From NCBI RefSeq assembly GCF_023701525.1, contig NZ_JAMQAW010000002.1, forward strand, positions 68,496-132,495: a stretch of 64,000 nt of DNA, read 5' to 3'. How positions within the stretch are numbered: position 1 is the stretch's first letter; every line of letters starts with the position of its first letter. Origin of the DNA: Streptomyces albipurpureus. Lineage in GTDB: Bacteria; Actinomycetota; Actinomycetes; Streptomycetales; Streptomycetaceae. The notes beneath the pieces are model-generated. The model had not been told where the DNA came from and searched no databases. It saw nothing but the letters and a program-made list of their open reading frames with translations. Of the stretch, positions 52,147 to 61,367 are shown in pieces. A program made the position numbers and the translations under genes.

Positions 52147-53271
52147 TTAGCTGACGATGGCCATGGCGTGATCCGTGTTGTTGAGCCGGCGCCCACCGTC
52201 ATCCGTCACCGTGACGATGTCTTCGATCCGGACCCCGAACCGGCCCGGGAGATAGATTCCAGGCTCCACGGAGAAGCACATCCCCGGTACCAGGGGCTGC
52301 TCCTCGCCCTCGATCATGTAGGGCGGCTCATGGGTGGTCACACCGATGCCATGGCCGGTGCGGTGGATGAAGAGATCGCCGTACCCGGCTTCGTCGATGA
52401 TCTCGCGGGCCGCCCGGTCCACCTCCTGGCAGGCCACACCGGGAAGCACCGCGGCGAAGCCCGCCTGCTGCGCCTCGCGGACGACATCGTGGATGTGCTG
52501 CTCGGCGGGGGACGGCTCGCCGACATGGACCGTACGAGAGGTGTCGGAGCCATAACCGTGCTTGAGGCCGCCGAAGTCGAGGACGACCATGTCACCGGCG
52601 CTGATGGTCCGGTCGCCGGCCTCATGGTGGGGGTTGGCCCCGTTGGGCCCTGAGCCGACGACCGTGAAGTCCACCTGGGAGTGGCCGAACCGCAGCAGCA
52701 GAGCGGCCAGATCGGCGGCCACCTCGGTCTCCTTGCGGCCGGCGAAGGGCACCTTGAGGATCTCCTCATAGGCGGCGTCGGCGGCGGCGCCCGCGGCGGC
52801 GAGCCGTTCCAGTTCAAAGGCGTCCTTGACGGCGCGCAGCATGGGCAGCGCCTCGGTCAGCGAGACATAGGAACTGGCGGGCAGCGCGTGCTGGAGTCCC
52901 AGGAGATGCAGGGCCCAGGTGTTGTCGCTGACCCCGAATCGGCCGCCGGATGTCAGGAGGGGGGCGGTGACGGCGTAGGGATCATGGCCGTCGGTCCAGT
53001 CCCTCAGCCTCAGCGCGGCGGCGCCCGGGGCCTGCTCGGCATCAGGCGCCTCCAGGGTGGGGACGACGAGCACCGGGTCCCGGCCCTCCCTCAGGACCAG
53101 GACGGTGAGCCGTTCGGTGGTCGCCGTGGGCCTGTAGCCGGTGAGATGGACCAGATCGGGGCCGGGCGCGACCAGCACACCGGCGAGTCCCGCCTGCGCG
53201 GCCAGGTGGGCAGCGCGGGCCATCCGGGCCCGGTAGTCGGCCGCGGTGAAGGGCGCGGGCGTGGTGGACAT
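52147..53271 (-). CDS. M24-family Xaa-Pro aminopeptidase-like protein
   Basis: 374 residues. The creatinase/prolidase fold has an N-terminal domain (about 1-140) and a pita-bread domain with five metal ligands: Asp in VVLDFGGLKHG, Asp in GYGSDTSRTVHVG, His in RTGHGIGVTTHEPPYM, Glu in SVEPGIYLPG and Glu in VRIEDIVTV. It removes N-terminal residues before proline from peptides in the cytoplasm. ATG 53271 follows GAGGGGGAG. Confidence 0.92.
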   Translation of the reverse strand: MSTTPAPFTAADYRARMARAAHLAAQAGLAGVLVAPGPDLVHLTGYRPTATTERLTVLVLREGRDPVLVVPTLEAPDAEQAPGAAALRLRDWTDGHDPYAVTAPLLTSGGRFGVSDNTWALHLLGLQHALPASSYVSLTEALPMLRAVKDAFELERLAAAGAAADAAYEEILKVPFAGRKETEVAADLAALLLRFGHSQVDFTVVGSGPNGANPHHEAGDRTISAGDMVVLDFGGLKHGYGSDTSRTVHVGEPSPAEQHIHDVVREAQQAGFAAVLPGVACQEVDRAAREIIDEAGYGDLFIHRTGHGIGVTTHEPPYMIEGEEQPLVPGMCFSVEPGIYLPGRFGVRIEDIVTVTDDGGRRLNNTDHAMAIVS

Positions 53272-53376
53272 GTGCCCATACTCCCCCTCGCCGGTGGGGG
53301 ACGCGACCCCGGCTGCGCCCGTCACCGCGGCCGCCGTCCAGGGGTCCACCCGGGTGCGCCAGGGTCCCCGACCGCC

Positions 53377-54327
53377 TCAGTCGTCGTCGGCCACCAGCCG
53401 CTCCAACAGCGCCCGGAACTCGTCGCCGACCACGATCCGCAGCCCGTCGCCGTCCTCCTCGCTGTCGCTGAGCTGGGTGAGCTCGCCATTGCGCCACCAG
53501 TAGACATAGGGGCTGATCGCGCCGGGGGTATCGGTGTACCCGGACGCGGCGAAGGAGGCCATGGCGTTGAGCGCGGGAATCACCCGGGTGTCATGGATGA
53601 CATGGAAGGCGAGTTGATGGCGGAAGGGCATCGCGACCAGGGCGCCGTCGCTGGTGAGGGTGTCGCCGGTCGACTCCCGCACGACGCTCTCCAGCGCCAG
53701 GACGCGGCTCGCGGTGTAGAAGGAGTCACCGAGGATGACCTCAAAGCGCATTCCGTCGTCGCCCTTGACGGTCTCATGGGCCTCGATGGGTAGTCCGCGG
53801 AGGTTGTAGAGGGACTGCTCCCGCAGATAGCGCAGGTCACCGAGGGGTTCAAGCGCCTCGTCGGTGAGCATCATGACGCTCTCCGGAAGATCGAGCGCGA
53901 TGATCTCGTGCAGTCCGGGGGCCAGCGTGCGCGCATAGTGGAAATTCCGGGGGTCAAAGCCGTCGGAGCCCAGGACCCGGGGATAGAGCTGGGCCCGGAT
54001 CTGCTCGGTGGAGAGGGTGTCCAGCGCGGAGGGCGCGTCCATGGTGCGCAGCACCATGCCGACATGGCGGCGGACCAGCTCGGGCCAGGAGCGCGGCCCG
54101 CGATCGTCGTTGTGCAGCACGGCGGCCAGGTTGGCCAGACCGAACTGGCGGCCTGCGCTGTCGGAGACCGCGTCCGCGAACACCGTCACCTCCAGGCCCT
54201 GCTCGGCAAAGGCCTCCCGCACCTGCGCACGGAACCGCGAGCCCTCGTCAACGGAGAAGTAGGGAAACTCGGCGTCCCGGGGCGCATCCTGTCGATCCCG
54301 CTTCGGCCCTCGCCGGAACAACCCCAC
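53377..54327 (-). CDS. Conserved hypothetical protein (no recognised domain)
   Basis: 316 residues; GTG 54327 follows AAAGGTGTC. The N-terminus is basic (GLFRRGPKRDR). Conserved-looking blocks: FPYFSVDEGSRFRAQVREAF, LANLAAVLHNDDRGPRSWPE and HEIIALDLPESVMMLTDEAL. It ends acidic (EEDGDG, VADDD). No signal peptide or TM helix. I cannot name the family; its content looks like a soluble cytosolic protein. A DUF1444-like relationship is possible but unproven. Confidence 0.75.
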   Translation of the reverse strand: MGLFRRGPKRDRQDAPRDAEFPYFSVDEGSRFRAQVREAFAEQGLEVTVFADAVSDSAGRQFGLANLAAVLHNDDRGPRSWPELVRRHVGMVLRTMDAPSALDTLSTEQIRAQLYPRVLGSDGFDPRNFHYARTLAPGLHEIIALDLPESVMMLTDEALEPLGDLRYLREQSLYNLRGLPIEAHETVKGDDGMRFEVILGDSFYTASRVLALESVVRESTGDTLTSDGALVAMPFRHQLAFHVIHDTRVIPALNAMASFAASGYTDTPGAISPYVYWWRNGELTQLSDSEEDGDGLRIVVGDEFRALLERLVADDD

Positions 54328-54569
54328 ATCGACACCTTTCGTCCGTGCCTCTACCCAGCTGGTCCCTGCCGCCGATCCCTGCCCGCTTTCGAGCCTACTC
54401 ACCGGGGCTGACACACCTCATCGGGAGGGGCCGCCGGAAGAGCCAGCCCGCCAGGGCAGGAATACGCCGCCCGCGGTCACCGCACCCGGCACTGGCTGAA
54501 CCAGGACCCATGGGCGAAAAGCCGTGCGCCGTCTCCCGCTGGGACGGGAACTCGGCGATGCCGGGGCGC

Positions 54570-55202
54570 TCAGGGTAGCGATACGACCAGGTCGGCACGG
54601 TCCCTGCCGAGCATGACCAACCGGGCGTTGGACTCATCGGACACCCGCGCCCAGCGCTCGGCCTCGGGGCGCTCCCTGCCGTATCGAACGTGCCGGTCGA
54701 TGAGCCGGCGTACGCGCGTGCCCGGGTCCAGCTCCAGAAACCAGGCCTCATCGAGGAGTGGACGAATGTTCGCCCAGGGGCCCTGGTCATGGAGGAGGTA
54801 GTTCCCCTCGGTGATGATGAGCGGGGTCTCCGCGGTGACCGCGATACTGCCCGCGATGGCCTCCTCCAGCTGCCGGTCGAAGGCGGGCGCATAGACGGTG
54901 GAGCCCTTGACGGGGATGCGCAGCCGGGTGAGCAGAGCGGCGTAGCCGTCGGGGTCGAAGGTGTCGGGGGCTCCTTTGCGGGCCGCGCGCCCCAGCCGTT
55001 GCAGTTCCGCCTGGGCGAGGTGGAACCCGTCCATCGGTACGAGGACGGCGCGTCCCTCCAGGGCGTCGGTGAGGTGGGCGGCGAGCGTGGACTTACCCGC
55101 CCCGGGAGCTCCCGCGATCCCCAGCACCCGGCGGATTCCGGGAACCGCGAGGGCGCGGGCTCGTGCCAGCAGCTGGGGCGGGAGGGTCTGCATAAGGGGC
55201 AT
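54570..55202 (-). CDS. Uridine-kinase-like P-loop kinase
   Basis: 210 residues. Walker A GIAGAPGAGKSTLA and a nucleoside-kinase-like VLVPMDGFHLAQAELQRLG and ITEGNYLLHDQGPW place it with uridine/pantothenate kinase-like proteins (nucleoside/nucleotide kinase family). The substrate is unknown. The ATG could be 55202 or 55193, and no ribosome binding site is evident. A TATACGTAT-like element lies about 30-40 bp upstream on this strand. Confidence 0.85.
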   Translation of the reverse strand: MPLMQTLPPQLLARARALAVPGIRRVLGIAGAPGAGKSTLAAHLTDALEGRAVLVPMDGFHLAQAELQRLGRAARKGAPDTFDPDGYAALLTRLRIPVKGSTVYAPAFDRQLEEAIAGSIAVTAETPLIITEGNYLLHDQGPWANIRPLLDEAWFLELDPGTRVRRLIDRHVRYGRERPEAERWARVSDESNARLVMLGRDRADLVVSLP

Positions 55203-55403
55203 TGTCGCACCACGGTGCCGCCCTGTGGTGATACGTATAACGCACCGATGTGGAGTCATGCCGCCGATGCCGGTCCCGCGGCCGTGTCCGGTAGGCGGCC
55301 CTTTGATCCCCGGGGCGGCCGATGGCCGTGAACGAGCAGCGCGGCGTACCGTTCGCGCGACTGTTCGGGTAGTACCGGGCCCGATCACGCCGCCACGGGC
55401 CGG

Positions 55404-56153
55404 TCAGGAGCCGCGCAGTCTGCCCGCCGCCATGAACAGCGGCACGGCGATGAGGAAGCGGTCGGCCGCCGCCCTCGCCCGCTGGTCCGAAATCCACTCA
55501 TCGGCCTCTTCCTGCCGCACCGCGCCCGCATCACACGCCGTCTGGGCCAGTCCGGCGGCCAGCGGCAGCATCTCCGCCTCCGTGAAGACCGCCGTGTGCA
55601 CCTCCACCGTCACCTCGGAGAAACCCGCGTCCAGCAGGAGGTTGCGGTAGGACCGCGCGGCCTGGGGGCTGGGAACCATATCGGCGCGTGCCTGGACCAG
55701 GGTGCGGGTCAGTGCGGTGTCCCCGGTGGCGATGGCCAGCAGGTCCCAGTCCTGGCCGGTCAGCACGGTTCGGCCACCGGGAGCCAGTACCCGGCGGGCT
55801 TCGGCCAGCGCACCGGCGGGATCGTCCAGGGCGTGCAGGAGCTTGTCGGCGCGGTAGGCGTCGAGGCTGCCATCGGCGAAGGGCAGTGCGGCGGCGTTGG
55901 CCACCTGGAACTCACAGGAAGGATGGCGCAGTCTGGCCGCGGCGATCATCCGTTCGTCCTGGTCCACGCCGATCGCGAGCACTCCGCGCCGCACCAGTTC
56001 GGCGACCGCGAGTCCTCCCCCGCACCCCACGTCCACGGCGCGGGCGCCCGGGCCGCAGCCCAGTAACTCGTAGGAGCGTTGCCGTAGCTGGGCGGCCCCG
56101 GGTGCCTGGTCGGCCGTGTCAAGCAGGGCCAGAAGGCGCTGATTGTTGTCCAT
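55404..56153 (-). CDS. SAM-dependent class I methyltransferase
   Basis: 249 residues with motif I AVDVGCGGGLAVAELV, post-I IGVDQDERMIAAA, motif II NAAALPFADGSLDAYRADKL and LAPGGRTVLTGQDWDL. The acceptor is unknown. The ATG at 56153 has no ribosome binding site but lies 8 nt from a candidate -10, so the mRNA is likely leaderless. It diverges from a MerR-family gene over a shared operator. Confidence 0.88.
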   Translation of the reverse strand: MDNNQRLLALLDTADQAPGAAQLRQRSYELLGCGPGARAVDVGCGGGLAVAELVRRGVLAIGVDQDERMIAAARLRHPSCEFQVANAAALPFADGSLDAYRADKLLHALDDPAGALAEARRVLAPGGRTVLTGQDWDLLAIATGDTALTRTLVQARADMVPSPQAARSYRNLLLDAGFSEVTVEVHTAVFTEAEMLPLAAGLAQTACDAGAVRQEEADEWISDQRARAAADRFLIAVPLFMAAGRLRGS

Positions 56154-56160
56154 AGCCGAC

Positions 56161-56191
56161 AGACTGCGCCTTAATGTCGACGTGAAGTCAA
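56161..56191 (-). promoter_or_regulatory. MerR-type operator and promoter of the methyltransferase
   Basis: A near-perfect palindrome CTTAATGTCGACGTGAAG at 56170-56187 lies within a 19-bp spacer between TTGACT (56191-56186 on the minus strand) and CAGTCT (56166-56161). The long spacer is the signature of MerR-regulated promoters, where the activator twists DNA to bring the hexamers in line. The candidate regulator starts immediately to its right. Confidence 0.7.
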
Positions 56192-56196
56192 CCGAG

Positions 56197-56706
56197 GTGC
56201 TGTATCACGCCACGGGCGAGGGCTCTGGCGCACAACGACTGACCACCGGGGCCACGGCCGAGCGCTTTGGGCTCGCCACCCATGTACTGCGGCACTGGGA
56301 GTCGGTCGGCCTGCTCAGTCCCGGTCGCGACGGCGGCAATCGCCGCCGGTACGGGCCGGGCGATCTCCTCAGGGTCTCGATGATCCGGCGGGCGAAACAG
56401 GCCGGGCTCAGCCTGGACGCGATCCGGGCGCTGTGCGGCGCGCACGACCCGGTGGCGCGTCGGGCGGTCCTGGCGGAGGAGGCGCAGGGCACTGCGCTCC
56501 AGGATCGAATCGGCGCGGGCGCCGCTGGCGCTGATCGACTGTGCGCTGGACTGCGACCAGGACGAGATCACCGGGTGCCCCCACTTCCAGCGGGCGACCG
56601 CCTCACACGAGATAGACGGCGCCCTGCCGAGGGGCGGGGCTCAGCCTCCCGCCCCTCCAGGCGCGCCGTCACTCGTCCGGTGTCAGCCGCAGCGAGATGC
56701 TGTTGA
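56197..56706 (+). pseudogene. MerR-family regulator with a probable frameshift
   Basis: The N-terminal HTH domain is intact: ERFGLATHVLRHWESVGLLS then GNRRRYGPGDLLRVSMIRRA and AKQAGLSLDAIRALCGAHD. After RRAVLAEEAQGT the reading frame encodes a random-looking tail. The +1 frame from 56492 instead reads LRSRIESARAPLALIDCALD and CDQDEITGCPHFQR, the normal C-terminus of this MerR family. So one base was gained (or two lost) near 56480-56495. GTG 56197 is a possible start; GTG 56182 is an alternative. The gene end overlaps convergent msrB by 38 bp. Confidence 0.8.
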
Positions 56707-57073
56707 TGCAGTACCGCTGGTCGGTCGGGGTGGGATAGCCCTCCCCCTCGAACACATGTCCGAGATGTGATCCGCACTGCGCACAGCGCACCTCGGTGCG
56801 GACCATCCCGTGGGAACGGTCCTGGATCAGCTCGACCGCGTCGGTGTCCTTGGGGTCGTAGAACGACGGCCAACCGCAGTGGGAGTCGAACTTGGTGTCC
56901 GAGCGGAACAGCTCGGCCCCACACGCCCGACAGGAGTAGACCCCCGCCGTCTTGGTGTCCGTGTACTCACCGACGAAGGCCGGCTCGGTACCGGCTCGGC
57001 GCAGCACCTGGAACTCGGCGGGGCTGAGCTCCACCTGCCACTGCTCATCGGGCTTCTCGATGTCGTACGCCAT
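56669..57073 (-). CDS. msrB: Peptide-methionine (R)-S-oxide reductase MsrB
   Basis: 134 residues. The zinc site CRACG and CAQCG, the core SHCGWPSFYDP and the catalytic Cys in DQRYCINSISLRL are present. It repairs methionine-R-sulfoxide using thioredoxin. ATG 57073 follows GGGAG, and the gene is 13 bp downstream of murC, so the two are an operon. The extended upstream in-frame reading lies inside murC. Confidence 0.95.
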   Translation of the reverse strand: MAYDIEKPDEQWQVELSPAEFQVLRRAGTEPAFVGEYTDTKTAGVYSCRACGAELFRSDTKFDSHCGWPSFYDPKDTDAVELIQDRSHGMVRTEVRCAQCGSHLGHVFEGEGYPTPTDQRYCINSISLRLTPDE

Positions 57074-57086
57074 GAAAGCAGCTCCC

Positions 57087-58499
57087 TCAGTTCGCCGGCC
57101 CCGAGTCGGTAAGGTGCGCCAGGATCTCGGGACCGAGGTCCGTGACGTCCCCGGCGCCCATGGTGAGAACGAGATCACCCGGCTTGACCATTCCCGCCAC
57201 CGTCTCGGGCACCGCGGACTTGTCGTGGACCGCGGTGACCGCCGCGCTCGCGGCAAGGGCGGCGTTGATGATCAGTTCACTGGTGACGCCGGGGATCGGG
57301 TCCTCACGCGCCGGGTAGATGTCCAGGACGATCGAGGCGTCGGCCAGCGCGAGGGCCTGCCCCATCTCGGTACCCAGTTCCTGGGTGCGGGAGAAGAGAT
57401 GCGGCTGGAAGACGACCAGCAGCCGGGTGCCTTCGGCCACGGCCGAGCGCATGGCCTCCAGGTCGGCGGACATCTCGGTGGGGTGGTGGGCGTAGGAGTC
57501 GATGACCTGGACGCCCGCGGCCTCGCCCTTGAGCTGGAGCCGGCGCTTGACCCCGGTGTAGCTGCCGATGGCGGAGGCGAGATTGTGGGCCGGGATGCCG
57601 AGGGCGATCCCCGCGGCGAGGGCCGCGACCGCGTTGAGGGCGTAGTGGCGACCGGGGACGGAGACGGTGAAGGTCAGGAAACGACCGCCCGACAGCACCG
57701 TGACCTCGCTGGTGAGGCCACGCGGGGTGATCTTGTGGACCCGTACGTCCGCGGTCTCGGACTCACCGTAGGTGACGATGTTCAGCTGGGACCGGCCGCG
57801 GACGCGAGCGGTCAGTTCGATGGCGCCCGGCTGGTCGGCCGAGACCACCAGGGTCCCACCCGGGGAGATCTTGCCGATGAAGGTCTCGAACGACTCGTAG
57901 ATCTCCTCCATCGAGGCGTAGTTCGCGTGGTGGTCCAGCTCCACGTTGAGGACGATCGCGACCTCGGGGTCGTACTTCTGGAAACTGCGGTCGCTTTCGT
58001 CGGCCTCGGCGACGAAGATCTCACCGTCGCCGTGGTCGGCGTTGGTTCCCGGGCCCTCAAGGTCGCCGCCGATGGCGTACGACGGGGAGAGACCGAGGGT
58101 GGAGAGGGCGACGGCCAGCATGGAGGTGGTGGTGGTCTTGCCGTGGGTGCCAGCGACCGCGATGGAGCGCAGGCCGGTCATCACGGAGGCCAGGGCGTCC
58201 GAGCGATGGACGACCGGGAGATCGAGCTCGGCGGCGCGCACCAGTTCGGGGTTGTCCGCACGGATGGCGCTGGAGACGACGACACAGCTGGCGTCGTCGG
58301 CGAGGTGCCCGGCAGCGTGCCCGATGTGGACGGTCGCACCGAGGGCGCGTAGCGCATCGGCCGTGGGTGAGTCCTTGGCGTCGCTGCCGGCGACCTTGGC
58401 GCCTCGCTGGGCGAGGATCTTGGCGATGCCCGACATGCCGGCGCCGCCGATGCCGATGAAGTGCGGGCGCTCCAGAGTGCCAGGGACGGCGGGTGCCAT
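57087..58499 (-). CDS. murC: UDP-N-acetylmuramate--L-alanine ligase
   Basis: 470 residues. It adds L-Ala to UDP-MurNAc, the first peptide step of peptidoglycan synthesis. N-terminal FIGIGGAGMSGIAKILAQRG, the ATP loop VAGTHGKTTTTSMLAVALST, EIFVAEADESDRSFQKYDPE and VIDSYAHHPTEMSADL are diagnostic. It stands apart from the main mur/dcw cluster, with msrB. Confidence 0.96.
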   Translation of the reverse strand: MAPAVPGTLERPHFIGIGGAGMSGIAKILAQRGAKVAGSDAKDSPTADALRALGATVHIGHAAGHLADDASCVVVSSAIRADNPELVRAAELDLPVVHRSDALASVMTGLRSIAVAGTHGKTTTTSMLAVALSTLGLSPSYAIGGDLEGPGTNADHGDGEIFVAEADESDRSFQKYDPEVAIVLNVELDHHANYASMEEIYESFETFIGKISPGGTLVVSADQPGAIELTARVRGRSQLNIVTYGESETADVRVHKITPRGLTSEVTVLSGGRFLTFTVSVPGRHYALNAVAALAAGIALGIPAHNLASAIGSYTGVKRRLQLKGEAAGVQVIDSYAHHPTEMSADLEAMRSAVAEGTRLLVVFQPHLFSRTQELGTEMGQALALADASIVLDIYPAREDPIPGVTSELIINAALAASAAVTAVHDKSAVPETVAGMVKPGDLVLTMGAGDVTDLGPEILAHLTDSGPAN

Positions 58500-58845
58500 G
58501 CGTGTGTCTCCCCACGGTGTACGGATGGTGCTGACCTCGCCGCGGACGCGCTGCTGAGGGCGTCTGCGAGCGGGCCCAGCCTATGCGCTGGCGGCGGTGG
58601 GGACGGCGCACGCATCGCTCCACCGGGGAGCACGGGGTGAGCGGGCGCGGCCCCGAGTGTCCTGCGGGCTTCCCGGCCCGGGCGGCCGCTCCGGGGGCGC
58701 AACCGCGCCGCCGGGTTCTGCGTACCGCCCGAGTCCGCCGGCAGGGGCCGGGGCTTTGGGCGCGACCGCAGGCGTCCGACGGCGAAGGGGCCCGGGCGGA
58801 CCCCGGCGGCGCCGGTCGGCTCCCCTGGGCATACCCGGCGGCGCT
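58500..58845. other. Spacer between murC and the USP-like gene
   Basis: 346 bp of upstream DNA for murC. No gene or RNA motif recognised; frames here are arginine- and proline-rich. Confidence 0.5.
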
Positions 58846-59316
58846 CTACTCGCTGTGCGCGAAGAGCTTGAGCACCGGTACGCCGACCTTGTGACGTGCT
58901 CTGGAGGCCCAGTCCCGGTGGAAGAACTCCTCCACATAGTGCGGAGCGGTCAGGACGATCACCTCGTCGGCGCCCTTGTCGTCCACGACGGCCTTGAGCC
59001 GGTCCAGCGGATGATCCTCGACGACCTGCCCCATGGCCTGGCAACCCGCTTCCCGCAGAGCGGCCAGCGAGTGCTCAAGCGCCAGCTCGGCCGGCGCCTT
59101 GGCCTCCTGCCCCTCTGGTTCATCGCCTTCATGAATGGCCTGGTCAAGCTCGCCGAACGCCACATCGTCGATGGCGCGGAGCAGGACGTCCGCCTGATCG
59201 CCACGGGGCTGCATCAGCACAAAGAAGGAGACCCCTTCCCTCCCATGCAGGGTAGTGACGAAATCCACGTCTTCTGAGGTCAGGGGCTTCTCGATCATCA
59301 GTACGCTTGTGAACAC
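58846..59316 (-). CDS. Universal-stress-protein-like conserved protein
   Basis: 156 residues, MFTSVLMIEKPLTSEDVDFV to VPVLKLFAHSE. The alternating alpha/beta pattern and C-terminal region ADEVIVLTAPHYVEEFFHRD with RARHKVGVPVLKLF resemble a USP-like fold. As I recall, homologues are sometimes labelled indole-3-glycerol phosphate synthase, but no TIM-barrel phosphate motif is visible and the length is far too short. Function unknown. Confidence 0.75.
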   Translation of the reverse strand: MFTSVLMIEKPLTSEDVDFVTTLHGREGVSFFVLMQPRGDQADVLLRAIDDVAFGELDQAIHEGDEPEGQEAKAPAELALEHSLAALREAGCQAMGQVVEDHPLDRLKAVVDDKGADEVIVLTAPHYVEEFFHRDWASRARHKVGVPVLKLFAHSE

Positions 59317-59421
59317 GTCGGAACCCCTTCTGCGGAAACCATCCTTCCCCGTGCCCGCACGGGGTCATGGGAGTAAGTCTGCCCAGCAGAAGCTAACCGG
59401 AACGGTAAATTCCGCTGATTG

Positions 59422-60195
59422 TCAGATGCGACGGTAGCGGGTGAAAAGGAACCCCGCCTCCTCCAGCACCGCGGTGAGGGCGAACTGCTCCGGCACGGCG
59501 ACCCCCGGCCCGCCCGCGATCCGCTGGGCATCGCCCGCGGTCATCGTCGGCGACACCGTCAGACAGAGCTCATCGAGGGTTCCGGACGCCACGAACTGCC
59601 CCAGCAGCCTCGGCCCCCCTTCGGTGAGGAGCCGGGTGAGCCCTCGCCCGGCCAGCGCCGCCGCGGCCTTCGCGGGCTCCACTCCGGGCCCCTCTCCGGC
59701 GATCACCACATCCACCCCCGCGTCCCGGGCCATCGCGACCCGCTCGGCGGGGGCCGCGGCGCCGGTGAGTACCAGCGTGGGCACCAGCGGCTCGGTGAAC
59801 AGCGGCAGCGAGAAGTCGAGCCGGAGCGAGGCACTGACCACGGCGATCACCGGCGCGGGGCCCTGCCCGGCGGCGGCCCGGCGCTCAGCGAAGGCCTCCC
59901 GCGCCCTGGCAGGTCGGTACCCCTCCAGGCGTACCGTTTCTGCACCGACGACGACGGCATCGGCCAGACCCCGCAGGGCGCCGAAGATCCGCATGTCGGC
60001 CGTGCAGGACAGGGGCTGGGAGCGGCCGTCGTGGTGGGCCGCCCCATCCAGCGACGACACCATGTTGGCCCGTAGCCACGGAGTGCCGGAATCGCTGATT
60101 CCGTCGGGGTACGCATAGGCGTCCGCCAACTCGTCCAGAGACCATTCACGGTCGGGTTCCAGTGTCTGATCGGTCACAGAGAGCAGGCGTCGCAT
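59422..60195 (-). CDS. RibD C-terminal-type pyrimidine reductase-like protein
   Basis: 257 residues. DHFR-like fold of the RibD reductase domain: PWLRANMVSSLDGAAHHDGR, ADAVVVGAETVRLEGYRPAR and LLTEGGPRLLGQFVASGTLD. It has no deaminase domain. Related proteins reduce the riboflavin pathway pyrimidine; here it is stand-alone, so a different substrate is possible. Confidence 0.9.
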   Translation of the reverse strand: MRRLLSVTDQTLEPDREWSLDELADAYAYPDGISDSGTPWLRANMVSSLDGAAHHDGRSQPLSCTADMRIFGALRGLADAVVVGAETVRLEGYRPARAREAFAERRAAAGQGPAPVIAVVSASLRLDFSLPLFTEPLVPTLVLTGAAAPAERVAMARDAGVDVVIAGEGPGVEPAKAAAALAGRGLTRLLTEGGPRLLGQFVASGTLDELCLTVSPTMTAGDAQRIAGGPGVAVPEQFALTAVLEEAGFLFTRYRRI

Positions 60196-60231
60196 AGGGG
60201 CAGTCTGGCATGGCGCTTACAGTTGGACCTT

Positions 60232-61311
60232 GTGTCGAACCGTGCTACCAGCGCAATATCCGAACCGGTACCGATCTCGCTGTGTGCCCGCGAGCCGTAC
60301 GTCCCCGCCGACCGACTGGTCGCGGAGATGGTGCCGCCACCCCGCTTCGACTCGGTACGGTTCGACACCTACGTACCCGACCCCCACCAGCCCAGCCAGA
60401 GCGCGGCGGTCACCGCTCTCAGCGCCTTCGCCGGCAGCCTGGGGGGCGCCCATGCCAGTGGATCGGGTCGCCGCCGCTGGTTCGCCCGCAAGTCCATAGC
60501 CCCGGCCGCCCCGCGGGGTGTCTATCTGGACGGTGGCTACGGAGTCGGCAAGACCCATCTGCTGGCGTCCCTCTGGCACGCGACTCCGGCCGAGACCTCG
60601 CTGAAAGCTTTCGGCACCTTTGTGGAGCTGACCAATCTGGTCGGCGCACTCGGCTTCCAGCAGACCGTGCGGACCCTGAGCGGACACCGGCTGCTGTGCA
60701 TCGACGAGTTCGAACTGGATGATCCCGGTGACACCGTGCTGGTCTCGTCCCTGCTCCGCAAGCTGGTCGAGGCGGGTGTGGCCCTGGCAGCCACCTCCAA
60801 CACCCTGCCCGGCAAGCTCGGCGAGGGCCGATTCGCCGCGGTGGACTTCCTACGGGAGATCCAGGGCCTCTCCGCCCACTTCCAGCCCCTGCGGATCGAC
60901 GGCGAGGACTACCGGCACCGGGGTCTGCCCGAGGCGCCGCTGCCGTACTCCGACGAAGTGGTCGCCAAGAGCGCGTACGCCACCTACGGCGCCTCCCTCG
61001 ATGACTTTCCCCATCTGCTCGACCACCTGGCGAAGGTGCACCCCAGCCGGTACGGCGCACTGATCGACGGGGTGGAGACCGTCTGCGTCACCGATGTGGG
61101 ACCGGTGCCCGATCAGTCGACCGCGCTACGTCTCGTGGTACTCGCCGACCGTCTGTACGACCGCGAGGTGCCGGTGCTCGCCTCCGGGCTCCCCTTCGAC
61201 CAGCTGTTCAGCGAAGAGATGCTCAACGGCGGCTACCGCAAGAAGTATTTCCGGGCCATCTCACGGCTGACAGCGCTAGCCCGTGACGCAAAGGGTCTGG
61301 CGGGGCGCTAG
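60232..61311 (+). CDS. zapE: Cell division ATPase ZapE (AFG1 family)
   Basis: 359 residues. AAA+-type Walker A YLDGGYGVGKTHLLASLW and Walker B LLCIDEFELDDPGDTVLVSS, with EAGVALAATSNTLPGKLGEG and FSEEMLNGGYRKKYFRAISR conserved. In bacteria ZapE acts at the division site. The start is uncertain between GTG 60232 and TTG 60223; GTG is preferred. It diverges from the reductase gene. Confidence 0.9.
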   Translation: MSNRATSAISEPVPISLCAREPYVPADRLVAEMVPPPRFDSVRFDTYVPDPHQPSQSAAVTALSAFAGSLGGAHASGSGRRRWFARKSIAPAAPRGVYLDGGYGVGKTHLLASLWHATPAETSLKAFGTFVELTNLVGALGFQQTVRTLSGHRLLCIDEFELDDPGDTVLVSSLLRKLVEAGVALAATSNTLPGKLGEGRFAAVDFLREIQGLSAHFQPLRIDGEDYRHRGLPEAPLPYSDEVVAKSAYATYGASLDDFPHLLDHLAKVHPSRYGALIDGVETVCVTDVGPVPDQSTALRLVVLADRLYDREVPVLASGLPFDQLFSEEMLNGGYRKKYFRAISRLTALARDAKGLAGR

Positions 61312-61367
61312 GTTCGGGGATGTAACCCTGCTCCACCCAGCTTTTCCGTCAGAAGGGAACCATCAGC

